Positions 30,256 through 38,393 of a stretch of DNA of 64,000 nt are shown here, piece by piece (the stretch's first letter is position 1; each line of letters begins with the position of its first letter). A model generated the notes under the pieces. It ran no database searches, was not told where the DNA came from, and saw only the letters and a program-made list of their open reading frames with translations. Made by a program: the position numbers and the translations under genes. The DNA comes from Runella sp. CRIBMP (GTDB lineage: Bacteria > Bacteroidota > Bacteroidia > Cytophagales > Spirosomataceae): assembly GCF_009905605.1 (NCBI RefSeq), contig NZ_JAAAKZ010000016.1:57816-121815 (forward strand). The letters run 5' to 3'.

Positions 30256-30480
30256 CTAAAATCCGTTCAATGACGACGTTAGGAAATCCTCCAACGCCGC
30301 ATAATTTCTCATTTCCAAATACAGCTCGTAGATGATTCCACCGTTGAGCAAGTAATCTTTAAGCTTGCGTCGGCGGTGTTTTCGCAGGCGCTTTTCCCAC
30401 TGCATCCACCTGCTATGTAATCGTTCCAAATCAGCACAAACCTTCTCTCCAAGGGTCTCCACGTTTTGCGTCTTTTTCAT
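30256..30480 (-). CDS. Small basic early prophage protein, 74 aa
   Basis: MKKTQNVETLGEKVCADLER then WEKRLRKHRRRKLKDYLLNG. Basic and helical. Start overlaps the preceding gene by ATGA (30477-30480). Unknown. Confidence 0.65.
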   Translation of the reverse strand: MKKTQNVETLGEKVCADLERLHSRWMQWEKRLRKHRRRKLKDYLLNGGIIYELYLEMRNYAALEDFLTSSLNGF

Positions 30481-30752
30481 GATGGCAAAGCTTTAGCAAG
30501 TCGGGCTTCTTCACGCTCTTTGATTGTACGCTGGAGGAGCTGTTGAGCTTCCCACAATTCACGCCGTCCGCCAAGCTCTTCCATTTCTTCGCCGTTGTCG
30601 ATGAATACATCCCACGTACCGAGGCGATTCATGTGCAAAAAGCCCAAAATAGTCAGCTCCTTTTTGCCAAATCCATCAGCACGAGGGGCCGTTTTTACGT
30701 CTATAAACAGGCGCGTATTGCGCTCCAATAGTGACTCATACCACGTTCTCAT
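30477..30752 (-). CDS. Small early prophage protein, 91 aa
   Basis: MRTWYESLLERNTRLFIDVK; a possible small nuclease-like or DNA-binding fold, with charged C-terminal helix. ATGA overlap on both sides shows coupled translation. No family recognised. Confidence 0.65.
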   Translation of the reverse strand: MRTWYESLLERNTRLFIDVKTAPRADGFGKKELTILGFLHMNRLGTWDVFIDNGEEMEELGGRRELWEAQQLLQRTIKEREEARLAKALPS

Positions 30753-31078
30753 TTCTTGTTTCCTCCTTTCTTACAGACTCTCATGTGGCCATTTACTGCT
30801 TGGTCGTTTTTGAATCGTTTTTCTCCACATCGTGGGCAAGCCAATAACGGTCCGCCGCGCGGTATCTGCTCTCCACTAGAGAGGGTAGCTTGTTGTATGG
30901 GGTGGCCACTGTACATCGCGCAGTCGAAAAGCCAAGTGAGTGGACCTTCGCCGAGCAGGGCGCAGTTCCTAACTATGGTGTCCAATATCCCTCGCTCTTC
31001 GTGCTCGCTGAGGGTATTGGGTTTGAATCGGGCCAAGGCTGCCTTCATGGCTCCGATACGTTGTTGTCGTTGTGTCAT
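30749..31078 (-). CDS. Zinc-finger-like early prophage protein, 109 aa
   Basis: MTQRQQRIGAMKAALARFKP. Residues 81-102 read CPRCGEKRF...GHMRVC, giving Cys81, Cys84, His98 and Cys102, a single zinc-finger-like motif. Likely a small DNA-binding regulator or replication accessory factor. ATGA overlap with the next gene; a variant TGCCTAGA leader word lies upstream. Confidence 0.7.
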   Translation of the reverse strand: MTQRQQRIGAMKAALARFKPNTLSEHEERGILDTIVRNCALLGEGPLTWLFDCAMYSGHPIQQATLSSGEQIPRGGPLLACPRCGEKRFKNDQAVNGHMRVCKKGGNKK

Positions 31079-31104
31079 TAGTGCCTAGATGTTAGTCGTG
31101 AAAC

Positions 31105-31239
31105 TTACTTTTTCTTGTTAAAGCGGGATTGCTCGGTGAAGGTCTTGGCGTCTTTACGCAAGTCTCGCAAAAGCCAAAAAGCCGCGATTGTGAGCACGCT
31201 AGTAACCACCAGCCCCACCATTTGAAGGGTTAGAACCAT
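31105..31239 (-). CDS. 44-aa single-TM protein
   Basis: MVLTLQMVGLVVTSVLTIAA with one transmembrane helix and a charged tail (RDLRKDAKTFTEQSRFNKKK). It overlaps the preceding 39-aa gene by 10 bases. Missed by ordinary length cut-offs; coupling supports it. Confidence 0.6.
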   Translation of the reverse strand: MVLTLQMVGLVVTSVLTIAAFWLLRDLRKDAKTFTEQSRFNKKK

Positions 31240-31349
31240 TTTGATATGAGTTTATAAATTCGAATTAATTGCCAGATAATCAGGGCTGGAACTCCGAACA
31301 ACGCGGAGCAAATCAGGAGGCCTTCCAGCCAAAAACGAGCTTCGTTCAT
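31230..31349 (-). CDS. 39-aa single-TM protein
   Basis: MNEARFWLEGLLICSALFGV with one transmembrane helix and a basic end. Its ATG overlaps the stop of the 84-aa gene (ATGA, 31346-31349). Early-expressed tiny membrane proteins often act in exclusion or membrane remodelling, but no function is shown. Confidence 0.6.
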   Translation of the reverse strand: MNEARFWLEGLLICSALFGVPALIIWQLIRIYKLISKWF

Positions 31350-31600
31350 GACTGGAGTGAAAATTCTGGAAGCGAGGGTATTGTATTAGTAGAAAAATGA
31401 TAATCCTCAAAAGGAAAGAAATCTTTCAAAATAGGGACCAGCTGCGCACGCATCTTTTTGAGGTTGTATTTTTGGTGGGCAAGCACGCTTCGTTGGAAGT
31501 GGCTGTACAATCCTGCACGTGCGAGTTCGGCTTCGAACTCCGCAAACCGCTCTGGATCTGATTGCGCCAGAAGTTTTACGTGTTGTTTTAGGGTAGCCAT
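31346..31600 (-). CDS. First early gene product, 84 aa
   Basis: MATLKQHVKLLAQSDPERFA; charged helical protein with QKYNLKKMRAQLVPILKDFF. It is the first gene divergent from the repressor, the place of a Cro-like or early regulator, but no helix-turn-helix is obvious. Confidence 0.7.
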   Translation of the reverse strand: MATLKQHVKLLAQSDPERFAEFEAELARAGLYSHFQRSVLAHQKYNLKKMRAQLVPILKDFFPFEDYHFSTNTIPSLPEFSLQS

Positions 31601-31671
31601 TTTTAGTTAACGGTATTGATTATTACACTTTTTGTTACAATATTTGTATCAAATCATGTGCAATTATATAT

Positions 31672-31714
31672 TATAATTCTAATTACTGCAAGTTTAATTC
31701 TAAAATTAGAATTA
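31672..31714. promoter_or_regulatory. Repressor operator region (palindromes)
   Basis: TAATTCTAA-AA-TTAGAATTA (31695-31714) is a perfect 9-bp palindrome, and a second half-site TAATTCTAA lies at 31674-31682. They sit between the divergent repressor and early genes, the expected place for CI-type operators. Confidence 0.65.
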
Positions 31715-31793
31715 TAATTTTAATTAATTTTTCACAATACGCTACTAATCAATTACTTACATTAGAATAAATATTTAATCAAAAAATAAAATA

Positions 31794-32243
31794 ATGGACA
31801 CGCACCAGAGCACAATCAATGAGCGATTTCAGGAATTGATAAGTATTCTTGGAAAGTCGAATAACGCTTTTGCAATTTCTATTGGCAAAACCTCCACAAC
31901 CATTAATAATATTGTTGATGGGAAAAGCAAACCCGGCTATGAATTGCTTGAGGCTATCTTTAGTGTATATCCGCAGGTAAGTCGGGACTGGCTAATTATG
32001 GGAGAAGGAGAACCCATACGAAATAAGCAGGCAGATGGAGGCAATCAAATGATTGAGAAGATTGAGCATTTTTTAAGTACGAAATACGAGCAACTGCTTG
32101 AACAAAAAAATAGCGTCATAGCCGACCAGCGATTTATGATTGAAATGCTGAAGGGCCAATTGGGAAAGCTTGATGGCGTAATTGAAGAGGCAAAGGTGAT
32201 CCTGCTTTGGGGAGAAAAAGAAGAAATTGGGCAATCTGCCTAA
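31794..32243 (+). CDS. CI-like prophage repressor with HTH domain
   Basis: 149 aa. Residues about 8-60 form a helix-turn-helix of the XRE/CI type (NAFAISIGKTSTTINNIVDG, then GYELLEAIFSVYPQVSRDWL). The WLIMGEGEP ending is typical of Bacteroidota phage repressors. The C-terminal half is a coiled coil (KYEQLLEQKNSVIADQR) that probably dimerises it; there is no peptidase S24 self-cleavage domain. Divergent from the early operon with palindromic operators between, so it very likely maintains lysogeny. Confidence 0.85.
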   Translation: MDTHQSTINERFQELISILGKSNNAFAISIGKTSTTINNIVDGKSKPGYELLEAIFSVYPQVSRDWLIMGEGEPIRNKQADGGNQMIEKIEHFLSTKYEQLLEQKNSVIADQRFMIEMLKGQLGKLDGVIEEAKVILLWGEKEEIGQSA

Positions 32244-32323
32244 TTTTTTACCCATTCACGATTACGTTTGCAATTACGTCATTATTTCCGCACAGCGGAA
32301 AAGCCTCGTATTCAACGTTTTAT

Positions 32324-32357
32324 AGAGAGGAAGTTCGAATCTCTTCCTCTCTGCCCA
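32324..32357 (+). other. tRNA-3'-end-like sequence, candidate attR
   Basis: GTTCGAATC plus CCTCTCTGCCCA looks like the T-loop and acceptor end of a tRNA (serine-type), with an intrinsic terminator 44 bases downstream. The 5' part is not tRNA. AGAGAGGAAG/CTTCCTCTCT also make a 10-bp hairpin. At a prophage edge this is what remains after integration into a tRNA gene. Confidence 0.4.
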
Positions 32358-32400
32358 ACTGGCTCATTATCAATAAATTAGAAGAAATATTTCAATTTCT

Positions 32401-32432
32401 AAAAGCCCTAAAATTGATTTTAGGGCTTTTTT
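32401..32432 (+). terminator. Intrinsic terminator at the prophage boundary
   Basis: AAAAGCCCTAAAA pairs perfectly with TTTTAGGGCTTTT around TTGA, then TT. Probably the original terminator of the tRNA gene used as attachment site. Confidence 0.85.
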
Positions 32433-32648
32433 GTTTGATTCCCCCTCACTCACTACGCTATTTTACTAGATTTACGTTGTTACTATCCTTTGATAACTTT
32501 TTCACATGAATAAAGTAGTGTCTTTGAGTTACTTTAAAAGTATCGTTACTTTTATGCTTCTGTGTGCTCAAGTAATGAAAGTGAACTAGAGTCAAGCCGA
32601 AAACCGTTGGTGGCAAATGTAACGAAGGCAATAATAACATTTAAAACA

Positions 32649-33230
32649 ATGCAAGAAATACTATTTAACTTTATATCAAAATATGTTTCACTGACAGAAG
32701 ATGAGCAGAACGCACTCGTTTCTTTGGACATATTTCGCTCGGTAAAGAAAGGGACGACTTTACTCAAAGAAGGACAAAAATCGAAAGAAAGCTACTTTGT
32801 TCTGAAAGGCTGTATTCGAACATATTATGTGTTGGATGGTGAAGAAAAAACTACAGCTTTCTACACAGAAATGGAAGCTTTTACACCCCCTTGTGTAATA
32901 AACAAAACTCCGTCCGAATATTATATAAGTTGTGTAGAAGACACGATACTTACAGTTTCAAATTCTGATATGGAAGTAGAAGTTAATAGTAAATTCCCAA
33001 AGTTTGAAATAATGTGTAGAATACTGTCGGAAGAATTGTTAGCTAAACAACGAATAGACTTTGACGAGTTTAAGACTTCTTCTCCTGAACAACGATATTT
33101 GAATTTATTGCAATCACGACCAGACCTTATTCAACGTGTGCCTCAACACCAATTAGCAAGTTTTTTAGGTATAAAACCACAATCTTTAAGTAGGTTAAGA
33201 GCAAGAATTACTGAGAAAGATAAGGGGTAA
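32649..33230 (+). CDS. Crp/Fnr-family transcription regulator
   Basis: 193 aa from ATG 32649 (MQEILFNFISKYVSLTEDEQ); the frame is open further upstream, but this start matches the family. Residues 20-130 form a cyclic-nucleotide-binding fold (GTTLLKEGQKSKESYFVLKG), and a short C-terminal HTH follows (HQLASFLGIKPQSLSRLRAR). Canonical cAMP-binding RE...R residues are not evident, so it probably senses another signal, as in many Bacteroidota paralogues. It lies upstream of two OMP-like genes in the same direction and may control them. Confidence 0.85.
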   Translation: MQEILFNFISKYVSLTEDEQNALVSLDIFRSVKKGTTLLKEGQKSKESYFVLKGCIRTYYVLDGEEKTTAFYTEMEAFTPPCVINKTPSEYYISCVEDTILTVSNSDMEVEVNSKFPKFEIMCRILSEELLAKQRIDFDEFKTSSPEQRYLNLLQSRPDLIQRVPQHQLASFLGIKPQSLSRLRARITEKDKG

Positions 33231-33277
33231 TGTACATTACTTAACTTAAGTGAACGAGATTAGGCCCCACCTCAATC

Positions 33278-33285
33278 TACCTTTG
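33278..33285 (+). promoter_or_regulatory. -7 box of the first OMP-like gene
   Basis: TACCTTTG matches TAnnTTTG and lies 30 bases before ATG 33316. The duplicated gene downstream has TACTTTTG at the equivalent place. Confidence 0.6.
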
Positions 33286-33315
33286 CATTATCGTTTAACA
33301 TCAATTAAAACAGAT

Positions 33316-33933
33316 ATGCAAAAGAAAATTTTATTGTTCGCTTTGACCTTAATGATGACAAATACTCTACAAGTTAAAGCACAACATACCAAACAAGACA
33401 GCACTTTCAAACGGTGGTTTGTTGGGAGTTCATTATTGATGTTAGGAAATTTTTCCAAAGTAAACAACCCTGAGTATGTACAATTAAATGTTGGATATAG
33501 AATAACACCTAAAGATGTTGTTTCCTTTGAATTTAAAAGATCTATTTATTCTTGGCCAATAGGTATCCCTTTTGGACCATCATTTGATGCACCGGGCCTA
33601 AACTATCCTGGCCATGCACGCATACTTGCACCTACGATAGGATACCAGCGTTTTTGGTGGAAAGGGGTTTATACATCCGTTCATGCATTGAATGCTTTTG
33701 AAAAATATATGGATGAGAATAAAAAAAAGATTGGAAATGGCTACACTTTATATCTGAACTTCCATTTGGGTTACCAGTTTAAATTTTTTAAAAACCGTTT
33801 CTTCTTTGAACCAGCTCTTGGATGTAGTTATTGGCCTGTAAGAACAAATGTTCCAGAATCTTTTAAATTAGTAGAAAAAAAATGGCCTAACTACTTTATT
33901 CAACCTGGGCTTCATTTTGGGTTTAACTTTTAG
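33316..33933 (+). CDS. Outer-membrane beta-barrel-like protein, copy 1
   Basis: 205 aa from ATG 33316 (MQKKILLFALTLMMTNTLQV), chosen because a clean signal peptide ending KAQ follows. Beta strands with alternating aromatics (YVQLNVGYRITPKDVVSFEF) and a C-terminal ending in GLHFGFNF, whose terminal F is typical of outer-membrane barrels. No family named. Paralogue of 34137-34760. Confidence 0.75.
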   Translation: MQKKILLFALTLMMTNTLQVKAQHTKQDSTFKRWFVGSSLLMLGNFSKVNNPEYVQLNVGYRITPKDVVSFEFKRSIYSWPIGIPFGPSFDAPGLNYPGHARILAPTIGYQRFWWKGVYTSVHALNAFEKYMDENKKKIGNGYTLYLNFHLGYQFKFFKNRFFFEPALGCSYWPVRTNVPESFKLVEKKWPNYFIQPGLHFGFNF

Positions 33934-33960
33934 TATTTATACCTGCAATTTTAACATCTC

Positions 33961-34070
33961 CACAACACCAATTAGCGGGCTATTTGGGGATTAAACCTCC
34001 GTCACTCGGCCACAGACTAGGAGCAAGAATCTTGAAAAAAAGCAAAGAGCAACTTCATTTCTTAACTTAA
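33961..34070 (+). pseudogene. Duplicated 3' fragment of the Crp/Fnr gene
   Basis: Encodes HQLAGYLGIKPPSLGHRLGA then RILKKSKEQ, matching the last residues of the regulator at 32649-33230, followed by the same CTTAACTTAAGTGAACG leader as copy 1. A remnant of tandem duplication of the crp-3'/OMP unit. Confidence 0.85.
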
Positions 34071-34098
34071 GTGAACGATTTTAGGTCTATTGCCAATC

Positions 34099-34106
34099 TA
34101 CTTTTG
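34099..34106 (+). promoter_or_regulatory. -7 box of the second OMP-like gene
   Basis: TACTTTTG, a TAnnTTTG match, 30 bases before ATG 34137, aligned with the copy-1 promoter. Confidence 0.6.
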
Positions 34107-34136
34107 CAGTATCATTTAACATCAATTAAAACAGAC

Positions 34137-34760
34137 ATGCAAAAGAAAATTTTATGGATTGGACTTGCCTTAGTGTTGGTAAGCAGTTTACAGGTGAATG
34201 CACAATATGCTAAAACAGACAGCACTTACAAACGGTGGTTCGTTGGTAGCACTTTATTTTTATTGGGTAATTTTGATCAAGTAAACCCTCCAGGATTTGC
34301 TCAGCTGAATTTAGGTTATCGTATTACAGGAAAAGATGTTATTTCTCTTGAACTAATAACTTGGAAACATGCTTGGCCACTTGGTATTAACCCCTTTTAT
34401 AATGAGGCATACGGAACACCTGAAGAGAAATATCCTGGTTATATAAGAGAATATGGAATTGGCTTAGCTTATCAAAGGTATTTTTGGAAAGGTCTTTACG
34501 CAGCAGTACATGTAACGCCAATGTGGCAAAAATATAAGAATGAAAACGGTGACAAGGTGGGTAAGGGTTTCATTATATTCAACACTTATCGAATTGGCTA
34601 TCACATTAAGCTCTTTAAGGATAGGGCTTTCATAGAACCATCTCTTGGTATTGCTGGTCGTCCTTACTTCACTGAAATGCCTAACGGATTTAAAGAGAAA
34701 GATGACAAGTGGCCAAAATGGACACCTGAACCTGGGTTACATTTCGGATTTAATTTTTAA
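34137..34760 (+). CDS. Outer-membrane beta-barrel-like protein, copy 2
   Basis: 207 aa from ATG 34137 (MQKKILWIGLALVLVSSLQV), signal peptide ending NAQ. Shares the KRWFVGS, LGYRI and GLHFGFNF blocks with copy 1 but differs in the middle loops, consistent with divergence after tandem duplication. Probably an outer-membrane barrel; substrate unknown. Confidence 0.78.
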   Translation: MQKKILWIGLALVLVSSLQVNAQYAKTDSTYKRWFVGSTLFLLGNFDQVNPPGFAQLNLGYRITGKDVISLELITWKHAWPLGINPFYNEAYGTPEEKYPGYIREYGIGLAYQRYFWKGLYAAVHVTPMWQKYKNENGDKVGKGFIIFNTYRIGYHIKLFKDRAFIEPSLGIAGRPYFTEMPNGFKEKDDKWPKWTPEPGLHFGFNF

Positions 34761-34770
34761 TTAATAATCC

Positions 34771-35190
34771 ATGACTACACAAAACTCACTGGAAGACACC
34801 AAAGTCAGTGTGAAACTAAAACTTGCCACGCTGTGGGCAAGTTTTATGTTTCTCTATATCTATGTTGATTATTTCGCCTTATATATGCCAAGCAAGATAG
34901 AAGATATTCTGAAAGGGAGAGTGTTTGTATTTGATATTACGCAAGGATTTCTTTTGGCCGCACTCGCCTCAGTCACAATTCCAGCACTAATGATTTTCCT
35001 TTCGGTTGCCCTGCCAGCTAAAATAAATCGCTGGGCAAATATTATTATTGCCGCGGTGTATATTCCCTTTACATTATTTAATTTGGCAGGGGAGGCTTGG
35101 ATGCATATGGTGTTTGGCGCCGTTGTAGAAGTCGTAATTCTTTGTCTAATTATCCATTATGCCTGGAAATGGCCTCATATTGAAACTTGA
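34771..35190 (+). CDS. Four-TM membrane protein (DUF6326-like)
   Basis: 139 aa, with four hydrophobic helices (LWASFMFLYIYVDYFALY, FLLAALASVTIPALMIFLSV, IIIAAVYIPFTLFNLAG, VVEVVILCLIIHYAW). The size and the LATLW...YVDYFALY start resemble small DUF6326 integral membrane proteins. Function unknown. Ten bases after the second OMP-like gene, so probably co-transcribed. Confidence 0.78.
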   Translation: MTTQNSLEDTKVSVKLKLATLWASFMFLYIYVDYFALYMPSKIEDILKGRVFVFDITQGFLLAALASVTIPALMIFLSVALPAKINRWANIIIAAVYIPFTLFNLAGEAWMHMVFGAVVEVVILCLIIHYAWKWPHIET

Positions 35191-35242
35191 AAAACCTATA
35201 AACGAAAGCGGCTTTTTTTAATTCCAAAATCGTTTCTTCCCG

Positions 35243-35470
35243 TCACTGCTTAACTTCGGCTTCGCTCTGCTGGAGGGCTTCTACAAACTCCATCCAAGCT
35301 TCTTCAACAGCCACCCTAAATGTGTTAGGTCGTAGTTGACCTGCGGTATAGCTTTCTGCGCCCAGCCCGCTTACTTCTACTCGAAACAGCGCTGGCTTAG
35401 CACTTCGTAATCCGATGGTTTGTATTTTAAGCTCATGAGCAAAAAATACAAAATTTACAGCTTTATTCAT
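35243..35470 (-). CDS. Possible small protein, 75 aa
   Basis: MNKAVNFVFFAHELKIQTIG; reading frame with reasonable composition in an otherwise empty gap. No domain and no coupling to neighbours, so weak. Confidence 0.35.
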   Translation of the reverse strand: MNKAVNFVFFAHELKIQTIGLRSAKPALFRVEVSGLGAESYTAGQLRPNTFRVAVEEAWMEFVEALQQSEAEVKQ

Positions 35471-35480
35471 CTATCAACAA

Positions 35481-35509
35481 CGCGGGCGAGGTTCAGCACC
35501 TCGCCCACG
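35481..35509. repeat. GGGCGAGGT inverted repeat
   Basis: CGCGGGCGAGGT and ACCTCGCCCACG with a 5-base loop, one mismatch. Between a minus-strand M14 gene end and the 35243 frame; REP-like or terminator. Confidence 0.55.
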
Positions 35510-35518
35510 TTATGTTTT

Positions 35519-38302
35519 CTACCGCAGCGCATTCCAATTCAAAATCGCATTCCAAAGCATTGGCGCATCGTGGTGGTTGAGGTAGCGGTGCAGCGGGTCA
35601 AACGTAAACGCTACCACTTGGCCTTTGCCCACGGGAACGTTAAAAATCCCCCCGTGACCAATGATGGTCTGCTCGTTGCGCACCATGCCCGACAGCACGT
35701 AAGGCGGCTCGGGTTTGGGCATTGCTGGTTTGGGGTCTTTTACCTCTTTTTTATCAGGCATTCCCATCACAAGGCCCTTGTATTCTTCTTCTTCTTTAAG
35801 GGGTTTGGTGCCGTACTGCATCAGCATCATGTCGCGGTCGCGTTTTTCGGTTTGGAGCAATGCCCCCTGACCTTTAAACACGTGAAAAACTTCGGGATAG
35901 CCGTACATAATCGGATGGTTGCGGTTGCGGGCTTTCACCTGCACAATCGAACCTGGGTGAAACAACGTGGGTGATTCGTACCGCTTCAACTCACGCACAA
36001 TGCCCAGGTCAGACATGATGCTCGATGAGTTGTCCAGCGTAATCAATACCCCGCCTGTATCCACAAATTTCTTCAACTCCGCAAGGCCCTCAAAGCCTGG
36101 GCCTCCCGTCATGTCGTTGGTGCTGCTTGGCATACCGTGCGACGGAAATTCGGTGGTTTGGGTGTAAGGCATCGGGCCAAACTTAGTATCTACTTCGTGG
36201 AGGAAATTAGCGCCTGTACCGCCCACGCGCGGCACCAAAATCACGTCAAACTGCTCCCGTAGATTGCCTTTTTTGAGGTGGTCTTTGTGAATGGATGTGT
36301 AAGGAATGCCGCGCTGTTCAAAGGTATAGCGCGACCAACCCTCGTCCTGCGTTTGGTACCAAGTATGGTAAATTGCCACGCGTGGCAGGTTTACTTCGTG
36401 CTGTTTTACGGTAGGGAGGTTTTTTGCGGGGATTAAGTCAAAACCAAATTTGGCCGCCACCTGCTTGGCTTGGTCGGCGGTGATGCCCGTAAACACCACA
36501 GCTCCTTGCGCCAGCGTATCTTTGCGGCCTTCAAGGGTAGTTTTGGCGTCCAGTACGATGGTTTTAGCGTTTGCATTTTGAGATTTTACCCAATAAGCCG
36601 CCGATAAAACCGTATTTTGGGCTTTATAATTCAGCACATAATGGCTACCCTCCCCGTCGACTTTTCCCTCAAATTTAGCATCAGTAGTCAGCATCTTGAG
36701 GTCGGCGAGGTCGTATTTCAGGGTGTCTTGCTGCGTAACAGTCACACCGTTGAGGTACTGCAAAGTCCACGCGATAGCATCATAAGGAGGAAATTTGGCT
36801 TCTTTGGGATAGTTTTGTTTGGTCAACAACGACACGGCATAGTTGCGGTACGGTTGGTTCAACAATACTACATAATCACCTTGATTTTTACCCGTTTCGG
36901 CCTTGTGAACTTCAATTCCTTGGGTACGTAACTGATTGACCAAATAAGCCGCCATGGCGGGGTCGCGTTGGTCTTTGCCTATCACAAAAGCTTTGGGCGT
37001 TTCTTTGGCGGCTTTGTTGAGATTATTGAGACTCTTTGTATAAAAATTCTTAAGCAACAACTTTCCGTTGGCCGCTGCATATCCCAACGACGCCAAGACG
37101 CCCGCCTGCATGTAGTTGATGTTGTTTCGGAACGACCAATATACTTTTTCGGTGGCAGGGTACGGCCGATACCACTCACGGCTCGTGACATTATCGCCCG
37201 CAAATTTGGCATTAGCCAAGTCACGCATAAAGGTATTGGCCCCTGCGTTGCCGTAGGTTTCGTAAAAACGTCCCACGGAGTTGTGGTTATTGGCGACCCA
37301 AATACCGTAACCTGGATACCACCCGTCGTAAAACGCCCAATTGAACACCCCTGGCAAACCTTGGGAGGCCAAGGTCGTCATGTCGTGGTCGGCCATTATT
37401 TGCCATTCGCCGATGGCCACGGGGTCTACCGCTTCGCTGTAAGGCCCCGTTCCTGTTGAAATATACAACAATGGCACCGACTCGTGTAAGTCGAGCATTA
37501 CGGTAGGATGCCAGTCGAAATACGCCTTAAAAATACTCTTTGTGATAGCCTGCGATACTTGGAGGCCGTCGCGATTGTTGTCGTGGTACACGTACTTGCC
37601 CCAATACGGCGGTGAGGCGGGCATTCCGTCCTCAAAATTGGTGCGTTTTTTGGTGTAACGGTTGTACCAATCCACCATTTTGTCCCAGCCGTCGGGTTCC
37701 GAGACGGGGTTGATAATCACGATTAAGTTGTCTCTAATGGCCTTGATTTCTTCAGCTTGGCTCGTTACGAGTCGATAGGCCAGTTCCATGAGCATTTCGG
37801 GGGAGCCTGTTTCGGAAGCGTGCATCCCGCCGTTGAGAAAATACACCACTTTGCTATCGCCCACAATTTTTTGTACATCGGCGGGGTTGACTTTACGCGG
37901 GTCGGCGAGCAGTGCCAACTGTTTTTTGTAGTGGTCGAGACGCTTGATGGTAGCGGCATTGGCGATAACGGCCATTTGGATGGGGCGGTTTTCTTCGGTC
38001 GTCCCGATCTGCTCGGTCACAATGTGGGGCGACGTTTGGGCTAATTTTTGAAAATACCCATAAATCTCCGCCGTACGGTGCAATATCCCTGGCGCGCCGA
38101 TGATTTGTCCAAACTGTTTTAGAGGCGACGGAATCTTGGGGTCGGTGGCCAAATCCAATACCGACGAAGGCAAAAAACGCGGGTCGGTGGTGGCTTCCTT
38201 GATTTTTTGGTTGTAGGTTTCATCAATCTGCTGTGCTGACACAGTCGAGAGGGAAAGGCAAGTCCCCAGAAAAAGACATGCGTAAACATAAAAAGGCTTC
38301 AT
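35519..38302 (-). CDS. Secreted M14-family zinc carboxypeptidase, paralogue 1
   Basis: 927 aa. Signal peptide ending VSAQ. The M14 catalytic domain (about 60-420) shows zinc ligands His161 and Glu164 in GGMHASETGSPEM and the third His in VMLDLHESVP near 276. A long C-terminal region (about 450-927) has a GATase1-like beta/alpha region (VALPR.., FDVILVPRVGGTGANF) and ends with the barrel-like GKGQVVAFTFDPLHRYLNHH. Family members remove C-terminal residues from peptides; many Bacteroidota copies are periplasmic or exported. A tandem paralogue lies just upstream, with a terminator between. Confidence 0.88.
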   Translation of the reverse strand: MKPFYVYACLFLGTCLSLSTVSAQQIDETYNQKIKEATTDPRFLPSSVLDLATDPKIPSPLKQFGQIIGAPGILHRTAEIYGYFQKLAQTSPHIVTEQIGTTEENRPIQMAVIANAATIKRLDHYKKQLALLADPRKVNPADVQKIVGDSKVVYFLNGGMHASETGSPEMLMELAYRLVTSQAEEIKAIRDNLIVIINPVSEPDGWDKMVDWYNRYTKKRTNFEDGMPASPPYWGKYVYHDNNRDGLQVSQAITKSIFKAYFDWHPTVMLDLHESVPLLYISTGTGPYSEAVDPVAIGEWQIMADHDMTTLASQGLPGVFNWAFYDGWYPGYGIWVANNHNSVGRFYETYGNAGANTFMRDLANAKFAGDNVTSREWYRPYPATEKVYWSFRNNINYMQAGVLASLGYAAANGKLLLKNFYTKSLNNLNKAAKETPKAFVIGKDQRDPAMAAYLVNQLRTQGIEVHKAETGKNQGDYVVLLNQPYRNYAVSLLTKQNYPKEAKFPPYDAIAWTLQYLNGVTVTQQDTLKYDLADLKMLTTDAKFEGKVDGEGSHYVLNYKAQNTVLSAAYWVKSQNANAKTIVLDAKTTLEGRKDTLAQGAVVFTGITADQAKQVAAKFGFDLIPAKNLPTVKQHEVNLPRVAIYHTWYQTQDEGWSRYTFEQRGIPYTSIHKDHLKKGNLREQFDVILVPRVGGTGANFLHEVDTKFGPMPYTQTTEFPSHGMPSSTNDMTGGPGFEGLAELKKFVDTGGVLITLDNSSSIMSDLGIVRELKRYESPTLFHPGSIVQVKARNRNHPIMYGYPEVFHVFKGQGALLQTEKRDRDMMLMQYGTKPLKEEEEYKGLVMGMPDKKEVKDPKPAMPKPEPPYVLSGMVRNEQTIIGHGGIFNVPVGKGQVVAFTFDPLHRYLNHHDAPMLWNAILNWNALR

Positions 38303-38338
38303 AGAGTAAGGGTTAAGAAAAGCTAATTAGGGAATTAA

Positions 38339-38379
38339 AACAGTCACGCAAAGGTGCACTGCGCCTTTGCGTGACTGTT
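38339..38379 (-). terminator. Strong 16-bp inverted repeat between M14 paralogues
   Basis: AACAGTCACGCAAAGG and CCTTTGCGTGACTGTT pair perfectly around a 9-base loop, followed on the minus strand by a TTTT run. Likely ends the 38394-41204 transcript. Confidence 0.7.
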
Positions 38380-38393
38380 CAATCTATTATAGG

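Noticed and set aside
1..32350. Mu-like transposable prophage
   Set aside because: No DDE transposase or MuB-like ATPase is visible, and a tRNA-like right border and CI-type switch fit a temperate integrase-based phage better.
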